Of a stretch of 64,000 bases of DNA, positions 27,415 to 39,700 are shown one piece after another. The translations under genes were made by a program, and so were the position numbers. How positions within the stretch are numbered: the first letter of the stretch is position 1; each line of letters opens with the position of its first letter. Source of the DNA: Pythium myriotylum (Eukaryota; Oomycota; Peronosporomycetes; Pythiales; Pythiaceae); the NCBI GenBank assembly GCA_023091665.1, contig JALJCQ010000016.1, positions 1 to 64,000 on the forward strand. Reading direction: 5' to 3'. The notes below the pieces were generated by a model. The model had not been told where the DNA came from and did no database searches. It worked only from the letters and a program-made list of their open reading frames with translations.

Positions 27415-27721
27415 CGTTTTGCATCTTTTACCGCGCCCCGCAATGACAACCATGAACCTACCCTACCAGCTAGCCACCCACACACTCAACCGATCAACGA
27501 CCCTACACAATCACCACCACCATCTCGCTCGGCCCAATGCTCCACACTTCACACCCAGCACCACTGTCCATGCCAACACGATGCCTATGGCTATGCCAAC
27601 TCCAACTCCGACCCCAATTGCGGCACAGACGTCAACACGCCAATACCACGCGGCCACCAACACGATGCTAGCGTCGACGTCGACGTCCACGTGACGCTTC
27701 ATTCTCCTCTCGGACGTGTTA

Positions 27722-27782
<61 letters not shown>

Positions 27783-28502
27783 CCACCTCTTTCTTTCTGT
27801 CTGTCTATCTTTCTTTATCGCACACACACACACACACACACACACAGTCATCTGTGCAACGACAGATGCGACGGGTGCACCCAGCCGATCACGGCGACCA
27901 GCGCCAGCGCCAACGCCAGCGCACTCTGCTCTTGCCATGAGTCGGCCGTGAGAGCCGTGAGAGCCGTGAGAGCCGCGAGAGCCGTGAGAGCCGCGAGAGC
28001 CGTGAGAGCCGTGAGAGCCGCGAGAGCCGTGAGGACCCATGGCGTCTTCTCCTATTCGTTACATGGTACATGGTGCATGGTACCTGGTCACCAGCGTCCG
28101 CGCATCCGTCTTCGATGGAGTCGCCATCCAGACAAGAGAGATGGTGCCTAGTCCAAAGGTCCAAAGGTCCAAAGGTCCAACGGCCGTCGTTGGTGTCGTT
28201 GGTCTGGATTCGCCATAGTTCCATAGGTGTGCGTGCGAGCGTTCGTGGCGCGGTGGAGTGTGATGTGGTGGGGTGGGGTAGGAGTTGGAGTGGGGTGGGG
28301 TGGGGTGGGGTGGGAGTGGAGGGGCGAGTGAGAAGGATGGGAAAAACAGTGGAGAGGCAGGGACGATGGCAAAGAGAGGCCAGGGAGGCCAGAGAGGTGG
28401 GAGAGGTGGGAGAGGTGGGAGAGGTGGGAGAGGTGGAAGAGAGGTGAGATGTGAGTGTGGTGCAGGTATGTTGTGTGTTTTGGGGAGGGCTACCTTCGAA
28501 CT

Positions 28503-28575
28503 TCCCAGATAGTCTAGGTGGTTAGGATAGCTGGCTCTCACCCAGCAGACCCGGGTTCGAGTCCCGGTTTGGGAA
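28503..28575 (+). tRNA. tRNA-Glu (CTC), unit 25
   Basis: Full-length copy. Unit 25 spans 27846-29076 and is the longest undisrupted unit (1231 bp). GACCAGC...CAACG type; 9 copies of the 9-bp repeat; (CT)n of almost 90 bp. Confidence 0.95.
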
Positions 28576-28882
28576 CGTTTTGCATCTTTTACCGCGCCCC
28601 GCAATGACAACCATGAACCTACCCTACCAGCTAGCCACCCACACACTCAACCGATCAACGACCCTACACAATCACCACCACCATCTCGCTCGGCCCAATG
28701 CTCCACACTTCACACCCAGCACCACTGTCCATGCCAACACGATGCCTATGGCTATGCCAACTCCAACTCCGACCCCAATTGCGGCACAGACGTCAACACG
28801 CCAATACCACGCGGCCACCAACACGATGCTAGCGTCGACGTCGACGTCCACGTGACGCTTCATTCTCCTCTCGGACGTGTTA

Positions 28883-28979
<97 letters not shown>

Positions 28980-29014
28980 CCACCTCTTTCTTTCTGTCTG
29001 TCTATCTTTCTTTA

Positions 29015-29079
<65 letters not shown>

Positions 29080-29733
29080 CATCTGTGCAACGACAGATGC
29101 GACGGGTGCACCCAGCCGATCACGGCGACCAGCGCCAGCGCCAACGCCAGCGCACTCTGCTCTTGCCATGAGTCGGCCGTGAGAGCCGTGAGAGCCGTGA
29201 GAGCCGCGAGAGCCGTGAGAGCCGCGAGAGCCGTGAGAGCCGTGAGAGCCGCGAGAGCCGTGAGGACCCATGGCGTCTTCTCCTATTCGTTACATGGTAC
29301 ATGGTGCATGGTACCTGGTCACCAGCGTCCGCGCATCCGTCTTCGATGGAGTCGCCATCCAGACAAGAGAGATGGTGCCTAGTCCAAAGGTCCAAAGGTC
29401 CAAAGGTCCAACGGCCGTCGTTGGTGTCGTTGGTCTGGATTCGCCATAGTTCCATAGGTGTGCGTGCGAGCGTTCGTGGCGCGGTGGAGTGTGATGTGGT
29501 GGGGTGGGGTAGGAGTTGGAGTGGGGTGGGGTGGGGTGGGGTGGGAGTGGAGGGGCGAGTGAGAAGGATGGGAAAAACAGTGGAGAGGCAGGGACGATGG
29601 CAAGGAGAGGCCAGGGAGGCCAGAGAGGTGGGAGAGGTGGGAGAGGTGGGAGAGGTGGGAGAGGTGGAAGAGAGGTGAGATGTGAGTGTGGTGCAGGTAT
29701 GTTGTGTGTTTTGGGGAGGGCTACCTTCGAACT

Positions 29734-29806
29734 TCCCAGATAGTCTAGGTGGTTAGGATAGCTGGCTCTCACCCAGCAGACCCGGGTTCGAGTCCCGGTT
29801 TGGGAA
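29734..29806 (+). tRNA. tRNA-Glu (CTC), unit 26
   Basis: Full-length copy. Unit 26 spans 29077-30267; GACCAGC type; 9 copies of the 9-bp repeat. Confidence 0.95.
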
Positions 29807-30113
29807 CGTTTTGCATCTTTTACCGCGCCCCGCAATGACAACCATGAACCTACCCTACCAGCTAGCCACCCACACACTCAACCGATCAACGACCCTACAC
29901 AATCACCACCACCATCTCGCTCGGCCCAATGCTCCACACTTCACACCCAGCACCACTGTCCATGCCAACACGATGCCTATGGCTATGCCAACTCCAACTC
30001 CGACCCCAATTGCGGCACAGACGTCAACACGCCAATACCACGCGGCCACCAACACGATGCTAGCGTCGACGTCGACGTCCACGTGACGCTTCATTCTCCT
30101 CTCGGACGTGTTA

Positions 30114-30174
<61 letters not shown>

Positions 30175-30209
30175 CCACCTCTTTCTTTCTGTCTGTCTAT
30201 CTTTCTTTA

Positions 30210-30270
<61 letters not shown>

Positions 30271-30879
30271 CATCTGTGCAACGACAGATGCGACGGGTGC
30301 ACCCAGCCGATCACGGCGACCAGCGCCAGCGCCAACGCCAGCGCACTCTGCTCTTGCCATGAGTCGGCCGTGAGAGCCGTGAGAGCCGTGAGAGCCGCGA
30401 GAGCCGTGAGGACCCATGGCGTCTTCTCCTATTCGTTACATGGTACATGGTGCATGGTACCTGGTCACCAGCGTCCGCGCATCCGTCTTCGATGGAGTCG
30501 CCATCCAGACAAGAGAGATGGTGCCTAGTCCAAAGGTCCAAAGGTCCAAAGGTCCAACGGCCGTCGTTGGTGTCGTTGGTCTGGATTCGCCATAGTTCCA
30601 TAGGTGTGCGTGCGAGCGTTCGTGGCGCGGTGGAGTGTGATGTGGTGGGGTGGGGTAGGAGTTGGAGTGGGGTGGGGTGGGGTGGGGTGGGAGTGGAGGG
30701 GCGAGTGAGAAGGATGGGAAAAACAGTGGAGAGGCAGGGACGATGGCAAAGAGAGGCCAGGGAGGCCAGAGAGGTGGGAGAGGTGGGAGAGGTGGGAGAG
30801 GTGGGAGAGGTGGAAGAGAGGTGAGATGTGAGTGTGGTGCAGGTATGTTGTGTGTTTTGGGGAGGGCTACCTTCGAACT

Positions 30880-30952
30880 TCCCAGATAGTCTAGGTGGTT
30901 AGGATAGCTGGCTCTCACCCAGCAGACCCGGGTTCGAGTCCCGGTTTGGGAA
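30880..30952 (+). tRNA. tRNA-Glu (CTC), unit 27
   Basis: Full-length copy. Unit 27 spans 30268-31407; GACCAGC type; 4 copies of the 9-bp repeat, the minimum seen. Confidence 0.95.
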
Positions 30953-31259
30953 CGTTTTGCATCTTTTACCGCGCCCCGCAATGACAACCATGAACCTACC
31001 CTACCAGCTAGCCACCCACACACTCAACCGATCAACGACCCTACACAATCACCACCACCATCTCGCTCGGCCCAATGCTCCACACTTCACACCCAGCACC
31101 ACTGTCCATGCCAACACGATGCCTATGGCTATGCCAACTCCAACTCCGACCCCAATTGCGGCACAGACGTCAACACGCCAATACCACGCGGCCACCAACA
31201 CGATGCTAGCGTCGACGTCGACGTCCACGTGACGCTTCATTCTCCTCTCGGACGTGTTA

Positions 31260-31320
<61 letters not shown>

Positions 31321-31355
31321 CCACCTCTTTCTTTCTGTCTGTCTATCTTTCTTTA

Positions 31356-31410
<55 letters not shown>

Positions 31411-32028
31411 CATCTGTGCAACGACAGATGCGACGGGTGCACCCAGCCGATCACGGCGATCAGCGCCAGCGCCAGCGCCAGCGCACTCTGCTCTTGCCAT
31501 GAGTCGGCCGTGAGAGCCGTGAGAGCCGTGAGAGCCGTGAGAGCCGCGAGAGCCGTGAGGACCCATGGCGTCTTCTCCCATTCGTTACATGGTACATGGT
31601 GCATGGTACCTGGTCACCAGCGTCCGCGCATCCGTCTTCGATGGAGTCGCCATCCAGACAAGAGAGATGGTGCCTAGTCCAAAGGTCCAAAGGTCCAAAG
31701 GTCCAACGGCCGTCGTTGGTGTCGTTGGTCTGAATTCGCCATAGTTCCATAGGTGTGCGTGCGAGCGTTCGTGGCGCGGTGGAGTGTGATGTGGTGGGGT
31801 GGGGTAGGAGTTGGAGTGGGGTGGGGTGGGGTGGGGTGGGAGTGGAGGGGCGAGTGAGAAGGATGGGAAAAACAGTGGAGAGGCAGGGACGATGGCAAAG
31901 AGAGGCCAGGGAGGCCAGAGAGGTGGGAGAGGTGGGAGAGGTGGGAGAGGTGGGAGAGGTGGAAGAGAGGTGAGATGTGAGTGTGGTGCAGGTATGTTGT
32001 GTGTTTTGGGGAGGGCTACCTTCGAACT

Positions 32029-32101
32029 TCCCAGATAGTCTAGGTGGTTAGGATAGCTGGCTCTCACCCAGCAGACCCGGGTTCGAGTCCCGGTTTGGGA
32101 A
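32029..32101 (+). tRNA. tRNA-Glu (CTC), unit 28
   Basis: Full-length copy. Unit 28 spans 31408-32600; GATCAGC type sandwiched between GACCAGC-type units; 5 copies of the 9-bp repeat; (CT)n of about 90 bp. Confidence 0.95.
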
Positions 32102-32408
32102 CGTTTTGCATCTTTTACCGCGCCCCGCAATGACAACCATGAACCTACCCTACCAGCTAGCCACCCACACACTCAACCGATCAACGACCCTACACAATCA
32201 CCACCACCATCTCGCTCGGCCCAATGCTCCACACTTCACACCCAGCACCACTGTCCATGCCAACACGATGCCTATGGCTATGCCAACTCCAACTCCGACC
32301 CCAATTGCGGCACAGACGTCAACACGCCAATACCACGCGGCCACCAACACGATGCTAGCGTCGACGTCGACGTCCACGTGACGCTTCATTCTCCTCTCGG
32401 ACGTGTTA

Positions 32409-32507
<99 letters not shown>

Positions 32508-32542
32508 CCACCTCTTTCTTTCTGTCTGTCTATCTTTCTTTA

Positions 32543-32603
<61 letters not shown>

Positions 32604-33212
32604 CATCTGTGCAACGACAGATGCGACGGGTGCACCCAGCCGATCACGGCGACCAGCGCCAGCGCCAACGCCAGCGCACTCTGCTCTTGCCATGAGTCGG
32701 CCGTGAGAGCCGTGAGAGCCGTGAGAGCCGCGAGAGCCGTGAGGACCCATGGCGTCTTCTCCTATTCGTTACATGGTACATGGTGCATGGTACCTGGTCA
32801 CCAGCGTCCGCGCATCCGTCTTCGATGGAGTCGCCATCCAGACAAGAGAGATGGTGCCTAGTCCAAAGGTCCAAAGGTCCAAAGGTCCAACGGCCGTCGT
32901 TGGTGTCGTTGGTCTGGATTCGCCATAGTTCCATAGGTGTGCGTGCGAGCGTTCGTGGCGCGGTGGAGTGTGATGTGGTGGGGTGGGGTAGGAGTTGGAG
33001 TGGGGTGGGGTGGGGTGGGGTGGGAGTGGAGGGGCGAGTGAGAAGGATGGGAAAAACAGTGGAGAGGCAGGGACGATGGCAAAGAGAGGCCAGGGAGGCC
33101 AGAGAGGTGGGAGAGGTGGGAGAGGTGGGAGAGGTGGGAGAGGTGGAAGAGAGGTGAGATGTGAGTGTGGTGCAGGTATGTTGTGTGTTTTGGGGAGGGC
33201 TATCTTCGAACT

Positions 33213-33285
33213 TCCCAGATAGTCTAGGTGGTTAGGATAGCTGGCTCTCACCCAGCAGACCCGGGTTCGAGTCCCGGTTTGGGAA
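33213..33285 (+). tRNA. tRNA-Glu (CTC), unit 29
   Basis: Full-length copy. Unit 29 spans 32601-33738; GACCAGC type; 4 copies of the 9-bp repeat. The flank just upstream reads TATCTTCG instead of TACCTTCG. Confidence 0.95.
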
Positions 33286-33592
33286 CGTTTTGCATCTTTT
33301 ACCGCGCCCCGCAATGACAACCATGAACCTACCCTACCAGCTAGCCACCCACACACTCAACCGATCAACGACCCTACACAATCACCACCACCATCTCGCT
33401 CGGCCCAATGCTCCACACTTCACACCCAGCACCACTGTCCATGCCAACACGATGCCTATGGCTATGCCAACTCCAACTCCGACCCCAATTGCGGCACAGA
33501 CGTCAACACGCCAATACCACGCGGCCACCAACACGATGCTAGCGTCGACGTCGACGTCCACGTGACGCTTCATTCTCCTCTCGGACGTGTTA

Positions 33593-33673
<81 letters not shown>

Positions 33674-33708
33674 CCACCTCTTTCTTTCTGTCTGTCTATC
33701 TTTCTTTA

Positions 33709-33739
<31 letters not shown>

Positions 33740-34381
33740 GTCATCTGTGCAACGACAGATGCGACGGGTGCACCCAGCCGATCACGGCGATCAGCGCCAG
33801 CGCCAGCGCCAGCGCACTCTGCTCTTGCCATGAGTCGGCCGTGAGAGCCGTGAGAGCCGTGAGAGCCGCGAGAGCCGTGAGAGCCGCGAGAGCCGTGAGA
33901 GCCGTGAGAGCCGCGAGAGCCGTGAGGACCCATGGCGTCTTCTCCCATTCGTTACATGGTACATGGTGCATGGTACCTGGTCACCAGCGTCCGCGCATCC
34001 GTCTTCGATGGAGTCGCCATCCAGACAAGAGAGATGGTGCCTAGTCCAAAGGTCCAAAGGTCCAAAGGTCCAACGGCCGTCGTTGGTGTCGTTGGTCTGG
34101 ATTCGCCATAGTTCCATAGGTGTGCGTGCGAGCGTTCGTGGCGCGGTGGAGTGTGATGTGGTGGGGTGGGGTAGGAGTTGGAGTGGGGTGGGGTGGGGTG
34201 GGAGTGGAGGGGCGAGTGAGAAGGATGGGAAAAACAGTGGAGAGGCAGGGACGATGGCAAAGAGAGGCCAGGGAGGCCAGAGAGGTGGGAGAGGTGGGAG
34301 AGGTGGGAGAGGTGGAAGAGAGGTGAGATGTGAGTGTGGTGCAGGTATGTTGTGTGTTTTGGGGAGGGCTACCTTCGAACT

Positions 34382-35188
34382 TCCCAGATAGTCTAGGTGG
34401 TTAGGATAGCTGGCTCAGTACTTCGCAATTTGCTCGCTACCCCTCAAGTGACCAAGTCCAGAAGTGTCCAGTCCAAGCACCCAGCCCAGCTGCCAGCCCA
34501 TCACCCCCGACCCTCTCCACCCTCAGTCGCCATGACCAAGGGTGCCGCGAGAGCCAAGACCAAGCGCAAGAAGCTTGGCATCGGGACGCTGCCGCCACCG
34601 CGCCGACCAGTCGGCATCCCAAGTGTGCTTCCTTCGGCTTCATCGGGAGAGCCGACTTTCACCTCATGGAGAGCGCGCGCCAGAGCTCGGCCACCCGGTC
34701 GACTCTAACCTCAACCCACCGCCGATCAACCCACGCCGTGACCAACACTCACGGCATCCAGCAACCAACCTTCACTCACACGACCGTTGGGCAACCAACA
34801 CTCACCGACACCAACCTCAACCCAACCAGCATTCAAGCAACCCAGCATTCAGCCAACCCAGCATCAACCCAACCAACACTCAACTCACCCAGCATCAACA
34901 AACCAACAAACCAGCAATGAAGGTCAAGTCAACCCAGTACCCAGCTTCAACGACAACACAACAACCACCTCAACAACCCAACGAACCATGACGCAAGGAT
35001 TCATCCTCTCAGCACAAACCGACCAGCCAACCACGAGACTCAACCGAACCTTAGCAACATAGAACCCGCACGGGATTAGCGAGCAGTTAGAAGTCAGTCG
35101 TAACGCTAGTGCAGCAATACAGACGCCTTGAAACTTAGGATAGCTGGCTCTCACCCAGCAGACCCGGGTTCGAGTCCCGGTTTGGGAA
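34382..35188 (+). pseudogene. tRNA-Glu of unit 30, split by a retroposed insertion
   Basis: The first 35 nt of the gene (34382-34416) are followed by a 718-bp foreign segment, after which the gene resumes and ends at 35188. The 16-bp TTAGGATAGCTGGCTC is present on both sides (34401-34416 and 35135-35150), so it is the target-site duplication. The insertion lies between the D arm and the anticodon loop and separates the A box from the B box by more than 700 bp, so the gene should be inactive. Unit 30 spans 33739-35619 with 9 copies of the 9-bp repeat. Confidence 0.93.
34417..35134 (+). mobile_element. 718-bp non-autonomous retroposed element inside a tRNA gene
   Basis: Flanked by a perfect 16-bp target-site duplication, which is typical of target-primed reverse transcription. 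It encodes no RT. The 5' part holds a short basic ORF (ATG at 34531, N-terminus MTKGAARAKTKRKKLG). The 3' part is unusually rich in CCAACC/CAACCCA. The last 19 nt, AATACAGACGCCTTGAAAC (35116-35134), are identical to the 3' tail of the minus-strand LINE that ends at 39701. I infer an internally deleted or SINE-like passenger mobilised by that LINE machinery. There is no long poly(A) tail. Confidence 0.8.
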
Positions 35189-35495
35189 CGTTTTGCATCT
35201 TTTACCGCGCCCCGCAATGACAACCATGAACCTACCCTACCAGCTAGCCACCCACACACTCAACCGATCAACGACCCTACACAATCACCACCACCATCTC
35301 GCTCGGCCCAATGCTCCACACTTCACACCCAGCACCACTGTCCATGCCAACACGATGCCTATGGCTATGCCAACTCCAACTCCGACCCCAATTGCGGCAC
35401 AGACGTCAACACGCCAATACCACGCGGCCACCAACACGATGCTAGCGTCGACGTCGACGTCCACGTGACGCTTCATTCTCCTCTCGGACGTGTTA

Positions 35496-35556
<61 letters not shown>

Positions 35557-36241
35557 CCACCTCTTTCTTTCTGTCTGTCTATCTTTCTTTATCGCACACA
35601 CACACACACACACACACACAGTCATCTGTGCAACGACAGATGCGACGGGTGCACCCAGCCGATCACGGCGACCAGCGCCAGCGCCAACGCCAGCGCACTC
35701 TGCTCTTGCCATGAGTCGGCCGTGAGAGCCGTGAGAGCCGTGAGAGCCGCGAGAGCCGTGAGGACCCATGGCGTCTTCTCCCATTCGTTACATGGTACAT
35801 GGTGCATGGTACCTGGTCACCAGCGTCCGCGCATCCGTCTTCGATGGAGTCGCCATCCAGACAAGAGAGATGGTGCCTAGTCCAAAGGTCCAAAGGTCCA
35901 AAGGTCCAACGGCCGTCGTTGGTGTCGTTGGTCTGGATTCGCCATAGTTCCATAGGTGTGCGTGCGAGCGTTCGTGGCGCGGTGGAGTGTGATGTGGTGG
36001 GGTGGGGTAGGAGTTGGAGTGGGGTGGGGTGGGGTGGGGTGGGGTGGGGTGGGAGTGGAGGGGCGAGTGAGAAGGATGGGAAAAACAGTGGAGAGGCAGG
36101 GACGATGGCAAAGAGAGGCCAGGGAGGCCAGAGAGGTGGGAGAGGTGGGAGAGGTGGGAGAGGTGGGAGAGGTGGAAGAGAGGTGAGATGTGAGTGTGGT
36201 GCAGGTATGTTGTGTGTTTTGGGGAGGGCTACCTTCGAACT

Positions 36242-36314
36242 TCCCAGATAGTCTAGGTGGTTAGGATAGCTGGCTCTCACCCAGCAGACCCGGGTTCGAG
36301 TCCCGGTTTGGGAA
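36242..36314 (+). tRNA. tRNA-Glu (CTC), unit 31
   Basis: Full-length copy. Unit 31 spans 35620-36747; GACCAGC type; 4 copies of the 9-bp repeat. Units 31 and 32 are near-identical in repeat counts. Confidence 0.95.
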
Positions 36315-36621
36315 CGTTTTGCATCTTTTACCGCGCCCCGCAATGACAACCATGAACCTACCCTACCAGCTAGCCACCCACACACTCAACCGATCAACGA
36401 CCCTACACAATCACCACCACCATCTCGCTCGGCCCAATGCTCCACACTTCACACCCAGCACCACTGTCCATGCCAACACGATGCCTATGGCTATGCCAAC
36501 TCCAACTCCGACCCCAATTGCGGCACAGACGTCAACACGCCAATACCACGCGGCCACCAACACGATGCTAGCGTCGACGTCGACGTCCACGTGACGCTTC
36601 ATTCTCCTCTCGGACGTGTTA

Positions 36622-36684
<63 letters not shown>

Positions 36685-37369
36685 CCACCTCTTTCTTTCT
36701 GTCTGTCTATCTTTCTTTATCGCACACACACACACACACACACACACAGTCATCTGTGCAACGACAGATGCGACGGGTGCACCCAGCCGATCACGGCGAC
36801 CAGCGCCAGCGCCAACGCCAGCGCACTCTGCTCTTGCCATGAGTCGGCCGTGAGAGCCGTGAGAGCCGTGAGAGCCGCGAGAGCCGTGAGGACCCATGGC
36901 GTCTTCTCCCATTCGTTACATGGTACATGGTGCATGGTACCTGGTCACCAGCGTCCGCGCATCCGTCTTCGATGGAGTCGCCATCCAGACAAGAGAGATG
37001 GTGCCTAGTCCAAAGGTCCAAAGGTCCAAAGGTCCAACGGCCGTCGTTGGTGTCGTTGGTCTGGATTCGCCATAGTTCCATAGGTGTGCGTGCGAGCGTT
37101 CGTGGCGCGGTGGAGTGTGATGTGGTGGGGTGGGGTAGGAGTTGGAGTGGGGTGGGGTGGGGTGGGGTGGGGTGGGGTGGGAGTGGAGGGGCGAGTGAGA
37201 AGGATGGGAAAAACAGTGGAGAGGCAGGGACGATGGCAAAGAGAGGCCAGGGAGGCCAGAGAGGTGGGAGAGGTGGGAGAGGTGGGAGAGGTGGGAGAGG
37301 TGGAAGAGAGGTGAGATGTGAGTGTGGTGCAGGTATGTTGTGTGTTTTGGGGAGGGCTACCTTCGAACT

Positions 37370-37442
37370 TCCCAGATAGTCTAGGTGGTTAGGATAGCTG
37401 GCTCTCACCCAGCAGACCCGGGTTCGAGTCCCGGTTTGGGAA
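37370..37442 (+). tRNA. tRNA-Glu (CTC), unit 32
   Basis: Full-length copy, the last intact one in the array. Unit 32 spans 36748-37909; GACCAGC type; 4 copies of the 9-bp repeat. Confidence 0.95.
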
Positions 37443-37749
37443 CGTTTTGCATCTTTTACCGCGCCCCGCAATGACAACCATGAACCTACCCTACCAGCTA
37501 GCCACCCACACACTCAACCGATCAACGACCCTACACAATCACCACCACCATCTCGCTCGGCCCAATGCTCCACACTTCACACCCAGCACCACTGTCCATG
37601 CCAACACGATGCCTATGGCTATGCCAACTCCAACTCCGACCCCAATTGCGGCACAGACGTCAACACGCCAATACCACGCGGCCACCAACACGATGCTAGC
37701 GTCGACGTCGACGTCCACGTGACGCTTCATTCTCCTCTCGGACGTGTTA

Positions 37750-37820
<71 letters not shown>

Positions 37821-37855
37821 CCACCTCTTTCTTTCTGTCTGTCTATCTTTCTTTA

Positions 37856-37912
<57 letters not shown>

Positions 37913-38477
37913 CATCTGTGCAACGACAGATGCGACGGGTGCACCCAGCCGATCACGGCGACCAGCGCCAGCGCCAACGCCAGCGCACTCTGCTCTTGCC
38001 ATGAGTCGGCCGTGAGAGCCGTGAGAGCCGTGAGAGCCGCGAGAGCCGTGAGAGCCGCGAGAGCCGTGAGAGCCGTGAGAGCCGCGAGAGCCGTGAGGAC
38101 CCATGGCGTCTTCTCCCATTCGTTACATGGTACATGGTGCATGGTACCTGGTCACCAGCGTCCGCGCATCCGTCTTCGATGGAGTCGCCATCCAGACAAG
38201 AGAGATGGTGCCTAGTCCAAAGGTCCAAAGGTCCAAAGGTCCAACGGCCGTCGTTGGTGTCGTTGGTCTGGATTCGCCATAGTTCCATAGGTGTGCGTGC
38301 GAGCGTTCGTGGCGCGGTGGAGTGTGATGTGGTGGGGTGGGGTAGGAGTTGGAGTGGGGTGGGGTGGGGTGGGGTGGGGTGGGAGTGGAGGGGCGAGTGA
38401 GAAGGATGGGAAAAACAGTGGAGAGGCAGGGACGATGGCAAAGAGAGGCCAGGGAGGCCAGAGAGGTGGGAGGGGTG

Positions 38478-39605
38478 TGTGATGAAGTGCGCTGCCTTTT
38501 CGCTAGCTCCTGGAGCTGGAAAAGGGTTTTGACCTAGCGTGTATATGGGTAATACACGCAGGCGAACTTGGGCCCGTTGTGAAAACCCAAGTTCTGTCTT
38601 CGTACTTCACGTTATGTATCCCTTGACCGGTTCTTTTGAGCTTTGAAGTATGGGGAAATACGTCCACTTGGAGTATTCCACCAACCCAAGATGGCTCAAC
38701 CAGCTCTAGGTAACGATGAGGACCAGTCTTTTTATACACAAATACAAACGACACGCTTAGACCCAGAACGGAAGCCTAACTTCGATCCGCTGGGTCTCGC
38801 CTGGGACGGAGGACAACCTCGATCCGCCAGGACACTGGAAATCCCCTCTGGGATCTGGGAAACTCTCTCACTACCAAATGAAGTGTATTACTTTAACTGG
38901 GGAACTACGAGCAGTTCCCAGCTATCGCAACACAAGAATACGCATGAATATGGAGTGCTCCAGGTCGCTAGTACCAACTAGTACCCTTCGCAGGTGCCTC
39001 AAGGGCTGGAAAGGGGTTGGCTCCTCTCCTCACTCGCAAACACACCAATACCCACGCACCAGCAGCCAGACACACGCGCACACAGTCCACTACGGCAAAT
39101 CCAACACACGCAGGCTTACCTTGTGGCGTAGACGCTGGGTCCTCCCGCGGTTCGACGGAGGAGACTTGGGGAGTTGAGCAAAAAGCGAAGTCTTTTGAAT
39201 ACAGGGTAAAACCCTAAGGGGAGCCAGGAGCTGGCTCCCTGAACCCTACCTACTTAACTACCAGATCTGATAATAACCCTACTCTGTGTGGTCTAACTGG
39301 AAATTGCACAATCCGAACTGGGAAAACCGGTAAAAACCAGTTTCCGGAATGGATGAATCTGGTCAACATCCGGAGGAAGCCAGCTCAAACCAGACAGAAA
39401 ATCACCCACTGGGAAGGTCCAGTGGATGAACCCAGCTCCTGGCACACTGTGCCAGACTGGAAAGGTGGGTGAGTAGCTGGTACAGTGTACCAGGCTACTG
39501 CCACCTACTAACTCTTGTCATTTAATTCCCTAGCTACTGATCCAGCTCTGTGCCAGCTCCCACAACCTGGGACCAGGCAGCGAGAGACGCGGGCACTTCG
39601 TCTCA
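38478..39605. mobile_element. 1.13-kb insertion with TG...CA ends in array unit 33
   Basis: Unit 33 (from 37910) breaks off inside its GTGGGAGAG repeat and resumes at 39606. The inserted DNA starts TGTGATGAAGTGCGC and ends with the reverse complement of TGAGACGAAGTGCCC, an imperfect 12/15 terminal inverted repeat. GGTG flanks both sides, a possible 4-bp target duplication. The TG...CA ends would suit a solo LTR, but a small DNA transposon is equally possible. A 96-codon ORF (38691-38981, N-terminus MAQPALGNDEDQ) is the only notable frame and I do not recognise it. A perfect 8-bp hairpin sits near 38538. Confidence 0.6.
38691..38981 (+). CDS. Small ORF in the 1.13-kb insertion, unknown
   Basis: A 96-residue frame from ATG at 38691, the longest in the insertion. 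Composition is unremarkable and hydrophilic, with no signal peptide, membrane segment or motif I recognise. It may be chance, since solo LTRs and small transposons often contain frames of this size. Confidence 0.2.
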   Translation: MAQPALGNDEDQSFYTQIQTTRLDPERKPNFDPLGLAWDGGQPRSARTLEIPSGIWETLSLPNEVYYFNWGTTSSSQLSQHKNTHEYGVLQVASTN

Positions 39606-39685
39606 GGTGGGAGAGGTGGGAGAGATGTGAGAGGTGAGTGTGGTGCAGGTATGTTGTGTGTTTTGGTGAGGGCTACCTTCGAACT

Positions 39686-39700
39686 TCCCAGATAGTCTAG
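39686..39700 (+). pseudogene. tRNA-Glu of unit 33, truncated by the LINE
   Basis: Only the first 15 nt (TCCCAGATAGTCTAG) remain before the LINE 3' end begins. The remainder of the tRNA is not found at the far side of the LINE, so the insertion was accompanied by, or followed by, deletion. Confidence 0.88.

Larger units (their letters stand above)
1..39700 (+). repeat. Tandem array of 33 tRNA-Glu units
   Basis: The same block repeats head to tail 33 times. Each unit opens with GTCATCTGTGCAACGAC and ends with a (CA)n tract. Most units are 1.09-1.23 kb; differences come mainly from the lengths of simple repeats. The order within a unit is: 9-bp GTGAGAGCC repeat, AAAGGTCC repeat, GGGGT repeat, GTGGGAGAG repeat, tRNA-Glu gene, a 300-bp unique stretch, (CT)n, then (CA)n. 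Unit starts are 1, 1214, 2419, 3534, 4720, 5868, 7039, 8218, 9410, 10587, 11766, 12911, 14105, 15256, 16411, 17575, 18720, 19856, 20957, 22049, 23247, 24382, 25556, 26701, 27846, 29077, 30268, 31408, 32601, 33739, 35620, 36748 and 37910. The array continues beyond the left edge. Its right end is destroyed by insertions at 38478 and 39701. Confidence 0.97.

Noticed and set aside
1..38477. Hundreds of ORFs of 60-240 codons on both strands of the array
   Set aside because: They recur in each unit because simple repeats lack stops. They consist of Ser-Leu, Thr-His, Cys-Val, Arg-Glu and Gly-Arg runs, change frame between units and run antisense through the tRNA. None is a credible gene.
1..38477. 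CRISPR-like regular repeats
   Set aside because: Spacing is about 1.17 kb and the repeated part is the whole unit; there are no short repeats with unique spacers and no cas genes.
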